This document shows, piece after piece, positions 51,741 through 59,902 of a DNA stretch of 64,000 bases (position 1 is its first letter; each line of letters begins with the position of its first letter). Source of the stretch: Lonepinella sp042468235 (GTDB lineage Bacteria > Pseudomonadota > Gammaproteobacteria > Enterobacterales > Pasteurellaceae); the NCBI RefSeq assembly GCF_042468235.1, contig NZ_CP170386.1, forward strand, positions 1,860,001-1,924,000, in the 5' to 3' direction. A program made the translations under genes and the position numbers. The notes below the pieces were generated by a model. That model saw nothing but the letters and a program-made list of their open reading frames with translations, did no database searches and had not been told where the DNA came from.

Positions 51741-51830
51741 TTTGTCAATCAAAAATAATAGAATTTGATTGACAAAATTGTTTATAGCTCATCAATATGG
51801 CATAATATAGTTTGTTAATCAAAAATAGTA
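51741..51830 (+). promoter_or_regulatory. Triplicate operator-like motif upstream of the Fic gene
   Basis: TTTGTCAATCAAA (51741-51753) is repeated as its exact complement TTTGATTGACAAA (51764-51776), and again in direct orientation with one change as TTTGTTAATCAAA (51811-51823). The first and third continue with AAATARTA. The inverted copy contains TTGACA, a perfect -35. These look like binding sites of an autoregulator, possibly the Fic protein itself through its C-terminal winged helix. Confidence 0.6.
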
Positions 51831-51846
51831 AAAAGTGAGTTGCAAA

Positions 51847-52968
51847 ATGTTCAATAATTTCAAGCTAGATCAAGCCGTGCATTATCGTGATGGACAATTT
51901 TCGCCACAACACATTGATTTTAACCAAATCATGACTTCCTTATTAGACGCAACAACTGCTATTGCTCGTTACGATCAAATGCTCAAGACTCTGCATAACA
52001 GCGAGATTTTGCTTGCTCCTTTGCGTAATCAAGAAGCGGTGATTTCATCACGTATGGAAGGGACGATTAGCACTATGGAAGAAATTTTGCGTTATGAAGC
52101 CGATGCCTTTAATGGCGATAATCTCAATGTACGCAATGATGTGATTGAAACCGTGCTATATCAACGCACGTTAAAAAATGCTCAACTTGCCATGCAAGAA
52201 GGCTATCCATTGAGTGTGCATTTGATCAAAACCATGCAGCAGCAACTTTTATCACTCGGGCGTGGAGCGAATAAATCCCCAGGGGAATTTAAAACAGAAC
52301 AAAATTATTTAGCTGATACCTTAAGCCGTAAAATTTTATTTGTGCCGATTAGTCCTGAAAAGCTATTAGACGGCTTGGAAAATTTATTCCGCTATATCAA
52401 TCATAATAGCGATCCAGTGCTGATTAAAACCGCCGTCAGCCATTTAGAATTTGAAGCCTTACACCCATTCCAAGACGGTAACGGACGCATTGGGCGAATG
52501 CTGATTACCTTGATGTTGTGGTCATCGCATACCATTTCCGCCCCTTACTTTTATATCAGTGGTTATTTGGAAGAGCATAAAAACCGCTACACCAATTTAA
52601 TGCGACAAGTTTCCCAAACAGGCGAATGGCACGAATGGTTGAATTTCTTTTTACAAGCGATTAGCACGCAATCACAACGCAATTTACAAGTGGCGGAAAA
52701 TATCCGTGATTTATACGAGCAAATGAAACAACAATTTAGCGAAATTTTATCCAGCAAACACGCATTGGCAGTGTTAGATTTTGTGTTTACTTATCCGATT
52801 TTTAGAAATAGCCAACTAAGCGAACACACCGAAATTCCGCCTGCGACAGCAAATCGCTTTACCAAAGCATTATTTGAACAGGGTATTTTAAGCGTAATGG
52901 AAGAAGCAAGCGGACGAAAATCAACATTATATGCGTTTGATGAAATGTTGAATTTAGTACGAGTTTAG
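51847..52968 (+). CDS. Fic-domain protein (predicted AMP-transferase), class II with winged-helix C-terminus
   Basis: 373 residues from the ATG at 51847, preferred over a GTG 12 bases earlier. The catalytic motif HPFQDGNGRIGR is at residues 206-217. The inhibitory motif S-x3-E-G is at residues 67-72 (SSRMEG), on an N-terminal helix, making it an autoinhibited class II Fic. The C-terminal 70 residues (NSQLSEHTEIPPATANRFTKALFEQGILSVMEE) look like a winged helix. Such proteins transfer AMP to target proteins; the target is unknown. All catalytic residues are intact. It is flanked by its own operator region and terminator. Confidence 0.9.
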   Translation: MFNNFKLDQAVHYRDGQFSPQHIDFNQIMTSLLDATTAIARYDQMLKTLHNSEILLAPLRNQEAVISSRMEGTISTMEEILRYEADAFNGDNLNVRNDVIETVLYQRTLKNAQLAMQEGYPLSVHLIKTMQQQLLSLGRGANKSPGEFKTEQNYLADTLSRKILFVPISPEKLLDGLENLFRYINHNSDPVLIKTAVSHLEFEALHPFQDGNGRIGRMLITLMLWSSHTISAPYFYISGYLEEHKNRYTNLMRQVSQTGEWHEWLNFFLQAISTQSQRNLQVAENIRDLYEQMKQQFSEILSSKHALAVLDFVFTYPIFRNSQLSEHTEIPPATANRFTKALFEQGILSVMEEASGRKSTLYAFDEMLNLVRV

Positions 52969-52980
52969 AATAGTAAAAAA

Positions 52981-53008
52981 GACCGCAGGTATGCGATCTT
53001 TTTTTTGA
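52981..53008 (+). terminator. Terminator of the Fic gene
   Basis: GACCGCA and TGCGATC form a stem with one mismatch and a 4-base loop, followed by eight T. Confidence 0.75.
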
Positions 53009-53025
53009 CAAAGCAAGCGGTATAG

Positions 53026-53053
53026 TTTTGTTAATGGTAAAATATTAACAAAA
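53026..53053. promoter_or_regulatory. Perfect inverted repeat upstream of the LLM oxidoreductase gene
   Basis: TTTTGTTAAT (53026-53035) and ATTAACAAAA (53044-53053) are perfect 10-bp arms around 8 bases. It lies about 50 bases before the gene. TTTGTTAAT also occurs in the third Fic operator copy (51811), so a common regulator is possible. Confidence 0.5.
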
Positions 53054-53101
53054 TTACACCGCGCTTTTACGTTTTCAGTCCAACTGAAATAAGGAAATCC
53101 C

Positions 53102-54103
53102 ATGCTTAATCTTTCAATATTAAATCTAGTTCCCTTACGTCAAGGGCAAAATTTTGTACAAGCTGTCGATGCCATGACTCGCCTTGCTCAACTAGCGGAA
53201 AGATTGAATTTTCGCCGTTATTGGATTGCTGAACACCACAATATGCCGAATATGGCAAGCAGTTCTACTCAATTACTCATTCAGCATACGTTGGCAAATA
53301 CTCAGAAAATTGTGGTGGGAGCGGGAGGCGTGATGTTGCCTAATCACAGCCCATTACAGGTTGCTGAACAATATGGCACGTTAAGCCAGCTTTATCCTAA
53401 CCGAGTAGAAATTGGTTTAGGACGCGCCCCAGGAACGGATATGCGGACCGCTGCCGCTCTTAGACGAGGCAATATTAATCCTGATTTTGCCGAAGATATT
53501 GCTACACTTCGCCGTTATTTTAGTGAAGAAAGTCGCAAGGATAGTGTAAAAGCCTATATGGCAATCGGGCAAAATGTGCCGATGATTATTTTAGGATCTA
53601 GCCCAGAATCTGCTTATTTAGCCGCCGAGCTTGGTTTGCCTTATGCCTTTGCTTCACACTTTGCACCACGTTTTTTAGAAATGGCAGTAGAAATTTATCG
53701 CCGTGAGTTTAAGCCGTCTGCGGTGTTGGACAGACCTTATGTGATCGTGGGGGCAAATGCTATTGTGGCACAAACTGATAGTGAAGCCGAAAGCCTTGCT
53801 ACTAGTCAAACCCAACTATTTTTAGGTGTTGTTACTGGGCAAACTAACGCCGTACAACCACCTTTCGAAAGTGAGAAAGCCCTTTGGCAAGGTTTTCATT
53901 TACCTTTTATGGGGCAAGAAAAAGCTATGGTGCAAGCTATGACTAGTTGCTCGCTTATTGGTAGCCCTGATACCGTCAAACAACAATTAAATGCCTTGCG
54001 TGAGCGAGTGCAATTTGAAGAGTTAATGGCGGTGAGTTATATTTTTGATGAAGATAAGCAGCATAGAAGCTATGAGCTGTTAAATGAATTGGTACAAGAA
54101 TAG
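53102..54103 (+). CDS. Luciferase-like (LLM class) flavin-dependent oxidoreductase
   Basis: 333 residues. LSILNLVPLRQGQ, RYWIAEHHNMPNMASSST, VGAGGVMLPNHSPLQVAEQYGTL and VEIGLGRAPG are the standard blocks of the bacterial luciferase-like monooxygenases near YhbW. It probably uses FMNH2 or F420-like reduced flavin; the substrate is unknown. The start follows AATAAGGAAATCCC. It lies 50 bases before a nitroreductase gene on the same strand, so the pair probably forms an operon. Confidence 0.88.
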   Translation: MLNLSILNLVPLRQGQNFVQAVDAMTRLAQLAERLNFRRYWIAEHHNMPNMASSSTQLLIQHTLANTQKIVVGAGGVMLPNHSPLQVAEQYGTLSQLYPNRVEIGLGRAPGTDMRTAAALRRGNINPDFAEDIATLRRYFSEESRKDSVKAYMAIGQNVPMIILGSSPESAYLAAELGLPYAFASHFAPRFLEMAVEIYRREFKPSAVLDRPYVIVGANAIVAQTDSEAESLATSQTQLFLGVVTGQTNAVQPPFESEKALWQGFHLPFMGQEKAMVQAMTSCSLIGSPDTVKQQLNALRERVQFEELMAVSYIFDEDKQHRSYELLNELVQE

Positions 54104-54153
54104 TAAATCCCTTATAATATTTTATAAATTAACCCACTAAAAAAGGAAAGCAA

Positions 54154-54804
54154 ATGAAAACTTCAACTTTTACCGCACAACGTTATTCAACCAAAGTCTT
54201 TGATGCAAACCGTAAAATTTCAGCTCAAGATTGGGCAGAAATTCAAGATGCGTTACGTCAAAGCCCGTCTAGCGTGAATATCCAACCTTGGCATTTTATC
54301 ATAGCCGATGACGATGCAGGCAAAGCACGTATTGCCAAAGCATTTGCCAATTATCCATTTAACGCAAACAAAGTAATAGATGCTTCACACGTTGTTGTTT
54401 TTGCTTGTTTAAACCAAGCCAGCGATGAATTTTTAAAAGCTGTATTAGCACAGGAAGATAAAGACGGTCGTTATGCTACGGCAGACCAGAAAAAAGCAGG
54501 TAATGACGTTCGCTGTTTATTTTTAAATATTCACCGTGAAGAATTAAAAGATGAGCCAATTTGGTTTGCTAAACAGGTGTATCTAAACTTAGGTTTCACC
54601 TTAATGGCAGCGGCTGCCTTAGGTGTTGATAGTGTACCAATGGAAGGGGCTGATTTTGCTACTTTAGATGCTGAATTTGGTTTGAGCGAAAAAGGTTATC
54701 ATTCGTTGGCTGTGGTGGCTTTTGGCTACCGTGCGGAAGAGGATTTTAATGCAAAATTACCAAAATCTCGTTTGACGGATGATGTGATTTTTACTAAAGC
54801 GTGA
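54154..54804 (+). CDS. nfsB: Oxygen-insensitive NAD(P)H nitroreductase (NfsB-like)
   Basis: 216 residues. RYSTKVFDANRKIS, RQSPSSVNIQPWHFIIADD and the C-terminal AVVAFGYRAEEDFNAKLPKSRLTDDVI are the family's FMN-binding blocks. It reduces nitroaromatics, quinones and flavins by two electrons. It is spaced 50 bases after the LLM gene and terminated by an uptake-signal pair. An AAAAAGGAAAGC ribosome site precedes it. Confidence 0.92.
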   Translation: MKTSTFTAQRYSTKVFDANRKISAQDWAEIQDALRQSPSSVNIQPWHFIIADDDAGKARIAKAFANYPFNANKVIDASHVVVFACLNQASDEFLKAVLAQEDKDGRYATADQKKAGNDVRCLFLNIHREELKDEPIWFAKQVYLNLGFTLMAAAALGVDSVPMEGADFATLDAEFGLSEKGYHSLAVVAFGYRAEEDFNAKLPKSRLTDDVIFTKA

Positions 54805-54826
54805 TTGGGAAAGTTATTGGATTTTT

Positions 54827-54863
54827 CACCGCACTTTTTTGATAAAAGTGCGGTGTTTTTTTT
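54827..54863 (+). terminator. Uptake-signal terminator after the nitroreductase gene
   Basis: CACCGCACTTTT and AAAAGTGCGGTG form a 12-bp stem with a 5-base loop and eight T after it. Confidence 0.9.
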
Positions 54864-54869
54864 AGACTT

Positions 54870-54942
54870 TTTGCAAATTTAGAGAATTAGGCAAATATCC
54901 TGCTCAATCAAGCTACCCCAAATTTTCCTTAGCCATTACAAT
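54870..54942 (+). promoter_or_regulatory. Promoter of the aldolase-dehydrogenase operon with the element shared with ohr
   Basis: TTGCAAATTTAGAGAATTAG (from 54871) continues with GCAAATATCCT, then GCTACCCC and AAATTTTCC, aligning with 51062-51125 base for base. The half-sites at 54889 and 54910 are 21 bases apart, as at ohr, and a -10 TACAAT at 54937-54942 has exactly the same offset (26 bases from the second half-site) as TATAAT at ohr. This indicates co-regulation. Confidence 0.6.
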
Positions 54943-54975
54943 TATACACATCAACAATACAAGAGAGTTTAAATT

Positions 54976-55761
54976 ATGGCTATTCAACAAGATTACTTAA
55001 AAAATCATTTCAAACATAATGTAGAAGCTGGCAAATTACAATTTGGTGTCGGCTTTGAAACTACGTCCGCAGACGTAGCAGAAGTGTTGGCGACAACCGA
55101 TTACGACTGGTTATTTATTGATGCAGAACACGGACCGCATACCATTCAAACTATTTTAGATGCCTGCCGTGCCATTGCCCCTTATGGTATGACCCCAGTG
55201 GTGCGTGTGCCTGATGCAAACTCTGGTATTATCAAGCAGTTAATGGATAGCGGTGTGCAAAATATCATTTTCCCAAAAGTGGAAACTGGCGAAGAAGCGG
55301 AACAAATTATGTACTGGGCGAGCTACCCAGGTCGTGGCAATCGTGGAATGGGTGCACCTGCCGTGCGTGCCAGCCGTTTTGGTGCCTATATGGATTATCA
55401 AGATCGCATTGAAGCCGAAAGTATGATGATTTTGCAAATTGAAAGCAAAAAGGGAATGGAAAATCTTGAAGCCATTGTGAAAACCCAAGGTGTGGGGGCG
55501 ATTTTCTTAGGACCGATTGATTTAGCTGTGGATATGGGGCATGGTTTGAATATTTTCCACCCTGAAGTGGTCGAGGCGATGGATTATATGATTAAACGTA
55601 TTCAAGAACTTGGCGTGATCGTGGGGACGATTGCCTTGACCCCTGAACAAGCGAAAAAATATGCGGATATGGGGGTGCGTTTTTTGGGTGTCGGTGCGGA
55701 CACTGGGCTACTCAAAACAATGGCAATGAACACCTTAGCCAGCTACAAAGCTGTGTTATAA
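54976..55761 (+). CDS. HpcH/HpaI family 2-keto-3-deoxy aldolase
   Basis: 261 residues. DYDWLFIDAEHGPHTIQT with the catalytic His, VVRVPDANSGIIKQLMDSGVQNIIFPKVETGEEAE with the metal-binding Glu, and GVGAIFLGPIDLAVDMG are the family signatures. Members cleave or form 2-keto-3-deoxy acids, giving pyruvate and an aldehyde, such as rhamnonate or dihydroxyheptenedioate derivatives. The substrate is not certain. The dehydrogenase gene starts 33 bases downstream, and the aldehyde product may be its substrate. Confidence 0.88.
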   Translation: MAIQQDYLKNHFKHNVEAGKLQFGVGFETTSADVAEVLATTDYDWLFIDAEHGPHTIQTILDACRAIAPYGMTPVVRVPDANSGIIKQLMDSGVQNIIFPKVETGEEAEQIMYWASYPGRGNRGMGAPAVRASRFGAYMDYQDRIEAESMMILQIESKKGMENLEAIVKTQGVGAIFLGPIDLAVDMGHGLNIFHPEVVEAMDYMIKRIQELGVIVGTIALTPEQAKKYADMGVRFLGVGADTGLLKTMAMNTLASYKAVL

Positions 55762-55793
55762 TTTAAACAATTATTTAATTGGAGGAAATTTTT

Positions 55794-56843
55794 ATGACTT
55801 ATACTGTAAAAGGCTTCGCTGCGTTATCTGCCACTCAGCCACTTGTTCCCTTTAATGTACCACGCCGTGCTTTGCGTGCAGATGATGTGCAAATTGATAT
55901 TCTTTACACAGGTGTGTGCCATTCCGATTTACACATGGCTCGTAACGACTGGGGCGTGTCGCAATTTCCTGTTGTGCCAGGACATGAAATTGTTGGACGT
56001 GTGAAAGCCGTTGGTTCAAAAGTGAGCAAGTTTAAAGTTGGCGATCTGGTCGGCGTGGGCTGTTTAGTGGATTCTTGCCGTACTTGTAACTCTTGTCAAC
56101 ATGATTTAGAACAGTACTGCGAACAAGGTTCAACGCAAACTTATGGCGGTGTCGATCGCCACGATCATACACCAACTTACGGTGGCTATTCTAAAGAAAT
56201 TGTAGTGAGTGAAGCGTTCGTGTTAAGTGTGCCTGAAAATTTAGACACCAAAGCGGTACCGCCAGTATTATGTGCTGGGATTACCACTTGGTCGCCACTT
56301 CGTCATTGGAACGTGGGCAAAGGCTCAAAAGTGGCAGTTGTAGGTTTGGGTGGTCTAGGACACATGGCGATTAAATTGGCAAAAGCACTGGGTGCACAAG
56401 TGGCTCTATTCACCCGTTCGCCTGCAAAATCGCAAGATGCCTTGCGTTTAGGGGCAAGCCAAATTATTGTTTCTACCAATGAAGAGCAGATGAAAGCGGC
56501 AGCAAATCAGTTTGATTTAATCATTGATACCGTGCCATACAGCCACGATGTCAGCCCTTATATGCCGACATTGGCATTAGATGGTACTTTGGTATTTGTA
56601 GGGTTGATTGGGCAACACCCTGAATTTTCTACTGCACCATTGATTTTCGGCAGACGTTCTATCGCAGGTTCTGTGATTGGCGGCATTAAAGAAACGCAAG
56701 AATTATTGGATTTCTGCGGTGAGCATAATATCGTGTCGGACGTAGAAATGATTAATATGGCAGACATCAATACTGCTTATGAACGTATGCTAAAAAGCGA
56801 TGTGAAATATCGTTTTGTGATTGATGTTGCAAATACATTATAA
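55794..56843 (+). CDS. Zinc-dependent alcohol/aldehyde dehydrogenase (YahK/AdhC-like)
   Basis: 349 residues from MTYTVKGFAALSATQPL after TTGGAGGAAATTTTT; the frame also has a TTG start 15 bases earlier, not preferred. Catalytic zinc ligands are in GVCHSDLHMARNDWG and PGHEIVG, and a structural zinc cluster in CLVDSCRTCNSCQHDLEQYC. The NAD(P) fold is in VAVVGLGGLGHMAIKLAKALG. It belongs to the cinnamyl-alcohol or YahK group of NADPH aldehyde reductases. Operon with the aldolase, behind the promoter shared with ohr. Confidence 0.92.
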   Translation: MTYTVKGFAALSATQPLVPFNVPRRALRADDVQIDILYTGVCHSDLHMARNDWGVSQFPVVPGHEIVGRVKAVGSKVSKFKVGDLVGVGCLVDSCRTCNSCQHDLEQYCEQGSTQTYGGVDRHDHTPTYGGYSKEIVVSEAFVLSVPENLDTKAVPPVLCAGITTWSPLRHWNVGKGSKVAVVGLGGLGHMAIKLAKALGAQVALFTRSPAKSQDALRLGASQIIVSTNEEQMKAAANQFDLIIDTVPYSHDVSPYMPTLALDGTLVFVGLIGQHPEFSTAPLIFGRRSIAGSVIGGIKETQELLDFCGEHNIVSDVEMINMADINTAYERMLKSDVKYRFVIDVANTL

Positions 56844-56860
56844 ATTCTTGGAAAAAACAA

Positions 56861-56937
56861 CCGCACTTTTTGATCTGCTATCTGAAAGTTAGACGAATAC
56901 TAACTGAATAAGGAGCAGATCATTTTGTAAAGTGCGG
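56861..56937. terminator. Three-tier nested stem-loop with uptake-signal arms
   Basis: CCGCACTTT (56861) pairs with AAAGTGCGG (56929); inside, TGATCTGCT (56871) pairs with AGCAGATCA (56914); inside that, GTTAG (56888) pairs with CTAAC (56900). All arms are perfect. It lies between convergent dehydrogenase and metS genes and should end transcription from both sides. It is more elaborate than the simple uptake-signal terminators elsewhere. Confidence 0.7.
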
Positions 56938-56961
56938 TGCTTTTTCTCTAATATTTACGCT

Positions 56962-57054
56962 TTAGTCTTTTGGTAAAATATAAAGCGAAACCAATAATCC
57001 ACCCCAAATAATGCCTAGGGCGACAATCATCATAATAATTGCACTGGTACTCAT
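56962..57054 (-). CDS. metS: Methionine/alanine importer small subunit MetS
   Basis: 30 residues opening MSTSAIIMMIVALGIIWGGL, a single membrane helix ending YILPKD. It starts one base after the metP stop; its GGGGAA ribosome site is within the metP end. This pairing of an NSS transporter with a tiny helix protein is the MetPS type first described in Corynebacterium glutamicum, where MetS is needed for transport. Too short for most ORF calling. Confidence 0.85.
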   Translation of the reverse strand: MSTSAIIMMIVALGIIWGGLLVSLYILPKD

Positions 57055-57055
57055 C

Positions 57056-58567
57056 TTATTCCCCTTCTTCAGCGTGGTGTTCTGCTAAAACTTCATCTTT
57101 CCATTTTAAGCGAGAGAGTAAAATAGAAACGACAACTAAGGCGATTGCCATTCCCCAACCAAAGGTATTGACAAACCAGCTTGGATAGCCTTCATAACCT
57201 TCACTAAATACTTTTGCACCCTCACTTAATAACATAAAGGCTAAAATACCTGTCGTGATAACAATACATAAACGCCATACAAAACCCACTTTAAATGATG
57301 AGGTTTCATTTAAATGATTACCCAATACGCCTAGTTTTTCGTTAGCCACAATCGCAATTAATGACACGAATGCCACAGCAACAATACCGAAATAGTTGAC
57401 GAATTTATCCATTACATCAAGCATTGGTAAGCCTGTTGTTGTACCAAATAAGAATACTGAAACCACCATCATTGGTAAGCCTACTAAGAAAGTAACTTTC
57501 GAGCGGCGAATACGAAGTTTATCTTGTACAGCGGAAATAATTACCTCAATCACCGAAATAAACGAGGTTAATGCAGCAAAGGTCAGTGAACCAAAGAATA
57601 ACACGCCAAGCACTTGACCAAATGGTGCTTCATTAATAATAGTTGGGAATGCAAAGAAAGCTAAACCGATACCACCTTTTGCTACTTCACTCACTTCCTG
57701 ACCCCCCGCGGTTGCCATAAAACCAAGTGCAGCAAAGACTCCGATCCCTGCTAATACTTCAAAACTAGAGTTAGCAAAACCTACCACTAAACCTGAACCT
57801 GTTAAATCAGAATCTTTTTTCAAGTAAGAGGCGTAGGTGATCATAATCCCGAAACAGATAGATAATGAGAAGAAGATTTGTCCGTAAGCAGCAATCCATA
57901 CGCTAGGATTGGATAGTTTTGACCAATCTGGGGTAAATAGTGCATCTAAACCTTTTGCTGCCCCAGGTAAGAATAATGCAGAAACCACTAAGGTTAAGAA
58001 CATTACCACTAACAATGGCATTAAAATAGAAGAGCTTTTGGCAATCCCTTTTTGTACGCCTAAGGCTAAAACTGCTAAGGCAACAATCCATACTGCAATT
58101 AATGGACCAACCACCATGCCAACAAATTCAAAGCTAACGCCTTGAGTAACATCGCCCATTTTTAAGAATTCACCCACGAAGAAATCAACGGGTTTATCCC
58201 CCCATGCTTTGGTGAAAGAAAAATAGGTATAGGTTGCTGCCCAGCCAAGTACTACCGCATAGTAAATACCAATAATCACATTGACCATCACTTGCCACCA
58301 ACCGAACGTTTCAAAATGTTTACTGAAGCGACGATAAGACAATGGGGCACCACCACGATGACGATGTCCGATAGCATAGTCTAAGAATAATAATGGAATA
58401 CCTGCGGTTAATAATGCGATCAAATAAGGTATAATAAATGCACCGCCTCCATTTTCATAAGTTGTGTAAGGAAAACGCCAAATGTTTCCCAAACCAACCG
58501 CTGAACCAATGGCGGCAAGAATGAACGCTCTGCGTCCAGAAAAAGTTTCACGTGTAGAATGACTCAT
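57056..58567 (-). CDS. metP: Neurotransmitter:sodium symporter family transporter, MetP-like
   Basis: 503 residues with 12 membrane helices. It opens FSGRRAFILAAIGSAVGLGNIWRFPYTTYENGGGAFIIPYLIALL, the NSS signature with the unwound first helix that binds sodium and substrate. The small partner metS follows directly, which points to the methionine/alanine importer type. It works at the inner membrane, driven by sodium. It is divergent from the hydrolase gene at 58696. Confidence 0.92.
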   Translation of the reverse strand: MSHSTRETFSGRRAFILAAIGSAVGLGNIWRFPYTTYENGGGAFIIPYLIALLTAGIPLLFLDYAIGHRHRGGAPLSYRRFSKHFETFGWWQVMVNVIIGIYYAVVLGWAATYTYFSFTKAWGDKPVDFFVGEFLKMGDVTQGVSFEFVGMVVGPLIAVWIVALAVLALGVQKGIAKSSSILMPLLVVMFLTLVVSALFLPGAAKGLDALFTPDWSKLSNPSVWIAAYGQIFFSLSICFGIMITYASYLKKDSDLTGSGLVVGFANSSFEVLAGIGVFAALGFMATAGGQEVSEVAKGGIGLAFFAFPTIINEAPFGQVLGVLFFGSLTFAALTSFISVIEVIISAVQDKLRIRRSKVTFLVGLPMMVVSVFLFGTTTGLPMLDVMDKFVNYFGIVAVAFVSLIAIVANEKLGVLGNHLNETSSFKVGFVWRLCIVITTGILAFMLLSEGAKVFSEGYEGYPSWFVNTFGWGMAIALVVVSILLSRLKWKDEVLAEHHAEEGE

Positions 58568-58695
58568 TCTACCCCCTTATAATAATGTGAATTAAACAAT
58601 AGATCCGAAAATATAAACGAAAATGCTGTTTAGTCAATCAAAAATAGATAGAAATCTGAAAAAACACTAAATCTAATCTTAAAAGTAGGGGTTTT

Positions 58696-59253
58696 ATGCT
58701 AAATAATATTTATATTACTCATGGTTACACCGCAAATTCACAAAAACATTGGTTTCCTTGGTTAAAAGTGCGGTTAGAAAATCAAAATATTGCTACGCAA
58801 ATTTTTGATATGCCAAATTCTAGTCAACCCGATCCGCAGGAATGGTTAACATTTCATCAAAAAAATATTCACCAACTCGGTCAAAATAGTTATTTTATCG
58901 GGCATAGTTTAGGTTGTATTGCGACCTTACGTTTTCTACAACAAGCAAAAATAAACGTTGGTGGAGTAATTTTAGTGGCTGGTTTTGCGGAAAAATTACC
59001 GAATTTGCCTGAATTGGATAAGTTTAATGAAACTCGCTTAAATTTCACCGCACTTATTGATCAAATTCCGCAACGTGTAGTAATTGCATCGGACGATGAT
59101 GATGTGGTGAATGTACAATTTACTCGCCATTTAGCTCAAAATCTACAAGCAAATTATATTGAAGTTTCTGGTTATCACCATTTTCTGGATAGACAAGGGG
59201 TGACGGAATTACCTTTGCTGTATGATGAGCTATTGAAAATGATACATAATTAA
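58696..59253 (+). CDS. RBBP9/YdeN-family alpha/beta hydrolase
   Basis: 185 residues. YITHGYTANSQKHWFPWLKVRL is the family opening, the nucleophile Ser is in FIGHSLGCIATLRFL, the Asp region VVIASDDDDVVN and the His in EVSGYHHFLD. It is a small serine hydrolase with unknown substrate. The TetR regulator gene starts 18 bases after its stop, so the two form an operon and the regulator may control it. Confidence 0.88.
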   Translation: MLNNIYITHGYTANSQKHWFPWLKVRLENQNIATQIFDMPNSSQPDPQEWLTFHQKNIHQLGQNSYFIGHSLGCIATLRFLQQAKINVGGVILVAGFAEKLPNLPELDKFNETRLNFTALIDQIPQRVVIASDDDDVVNVQFTRHLAQNLQANYIEVSGYHHFLDRQGVTELPLLYDELLKMIHN

Positions 59254-59271
59254 CAGGATAGGAATAAACGC

Positions 59272-59835
59272 ATGACAGAATCTAAAACCGATTTAAGAAT
59301 TATCCGCAGCCACAAACTGATTCGCCAAGGTTTAATCGCATTGCTTAACCAAAAAAGCTATCACGATATCAACGTACAAGATATTTTAGATGCTGCTATG
59401 GTGAATCGTTCTACCTTTTACACCTATTATTCAGGCAAAGATGATCTTGTGGGACAGATGATTTTGGATTTAAAAACCGAGATAAAACAATTAATTGAAC
59501 AACGCCAACAAGCAAAGAATTTAGAGCATTTTTTTGAAATGGCTATGCCTAAATGGTACGAGCTGCGTCATCTTTTATTAGCCTTATGGAAAGTGCATAC
59601 CCCACGTCATCATCTATTTGATGATATGGTGAAAATGTTTCAACAATCTTTTATCCAATTAGCCCACGGAAAAAGTGTGAGCGAACAAGATTTACCGTTG
59701 CAATCACTGTTATTTGCCCATTCATTTTTAACCGCTATCCGCTTTTTCTTTGAAAAAGATGAAAAACCGAATGCGAAAAGAATTATGACCTTATGGCAGA
59801 ATACACTAGATATTGCAACCGAGAAAAAAGGGTAA
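59272..59835 (+). CDS. TetR/AcrR-family transcriptional regulator
   Basis: 187 residues. The DNA-binding N-terminus includes IIRSHKLIRQGLIALLNQKSYHDINVQDILDAAMVNRSTFYTYYSGKDDLVGQMI, a standard TetR helix-turn-helix with the FYxYYxxKDDL ending. The ligand domain is unassigned. It is convergent with the NADP-binding protein gene and could control the hydrolase or the operon at 59.9-62.3 kb. The target is not visible. Confidence 0.9.
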   Translation: MTESKTDLRIIRSHKLIRQGLIALLNQKSYHDINVQDILDAAMVNRSTFYTYYSGKDDLVGQMILDLKTEIKQLIEQRQQAKNLEHFFEMAMPKWYELRHLLLALWKVHTPRHHLFDDMVKMFQQSFIQLAHGKSVSEQDLPLQSLLFAHSFLTAIRFFFEKDEKPNAKRIMTLWQNTLDIATEKKG

Positions 59836-59840
59836 AAAAA

Positions 59841-59885
59841 CACCGCACTTTGGCTATTTAACTTTTGCTATCTAAAAGTGCGGTG
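59841..59885. terminator. Bidirectional uptake-signal terminator
   Basis: CACCGCACTTT and AAAGTGCGGTG pair around a 23-base loop between the convergent TetR gene and the NADP-binding protein gene. Confidence 0.8.
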
Positions 59886-59902
59886 CTTTTCGTGACAAAT
59901 AA

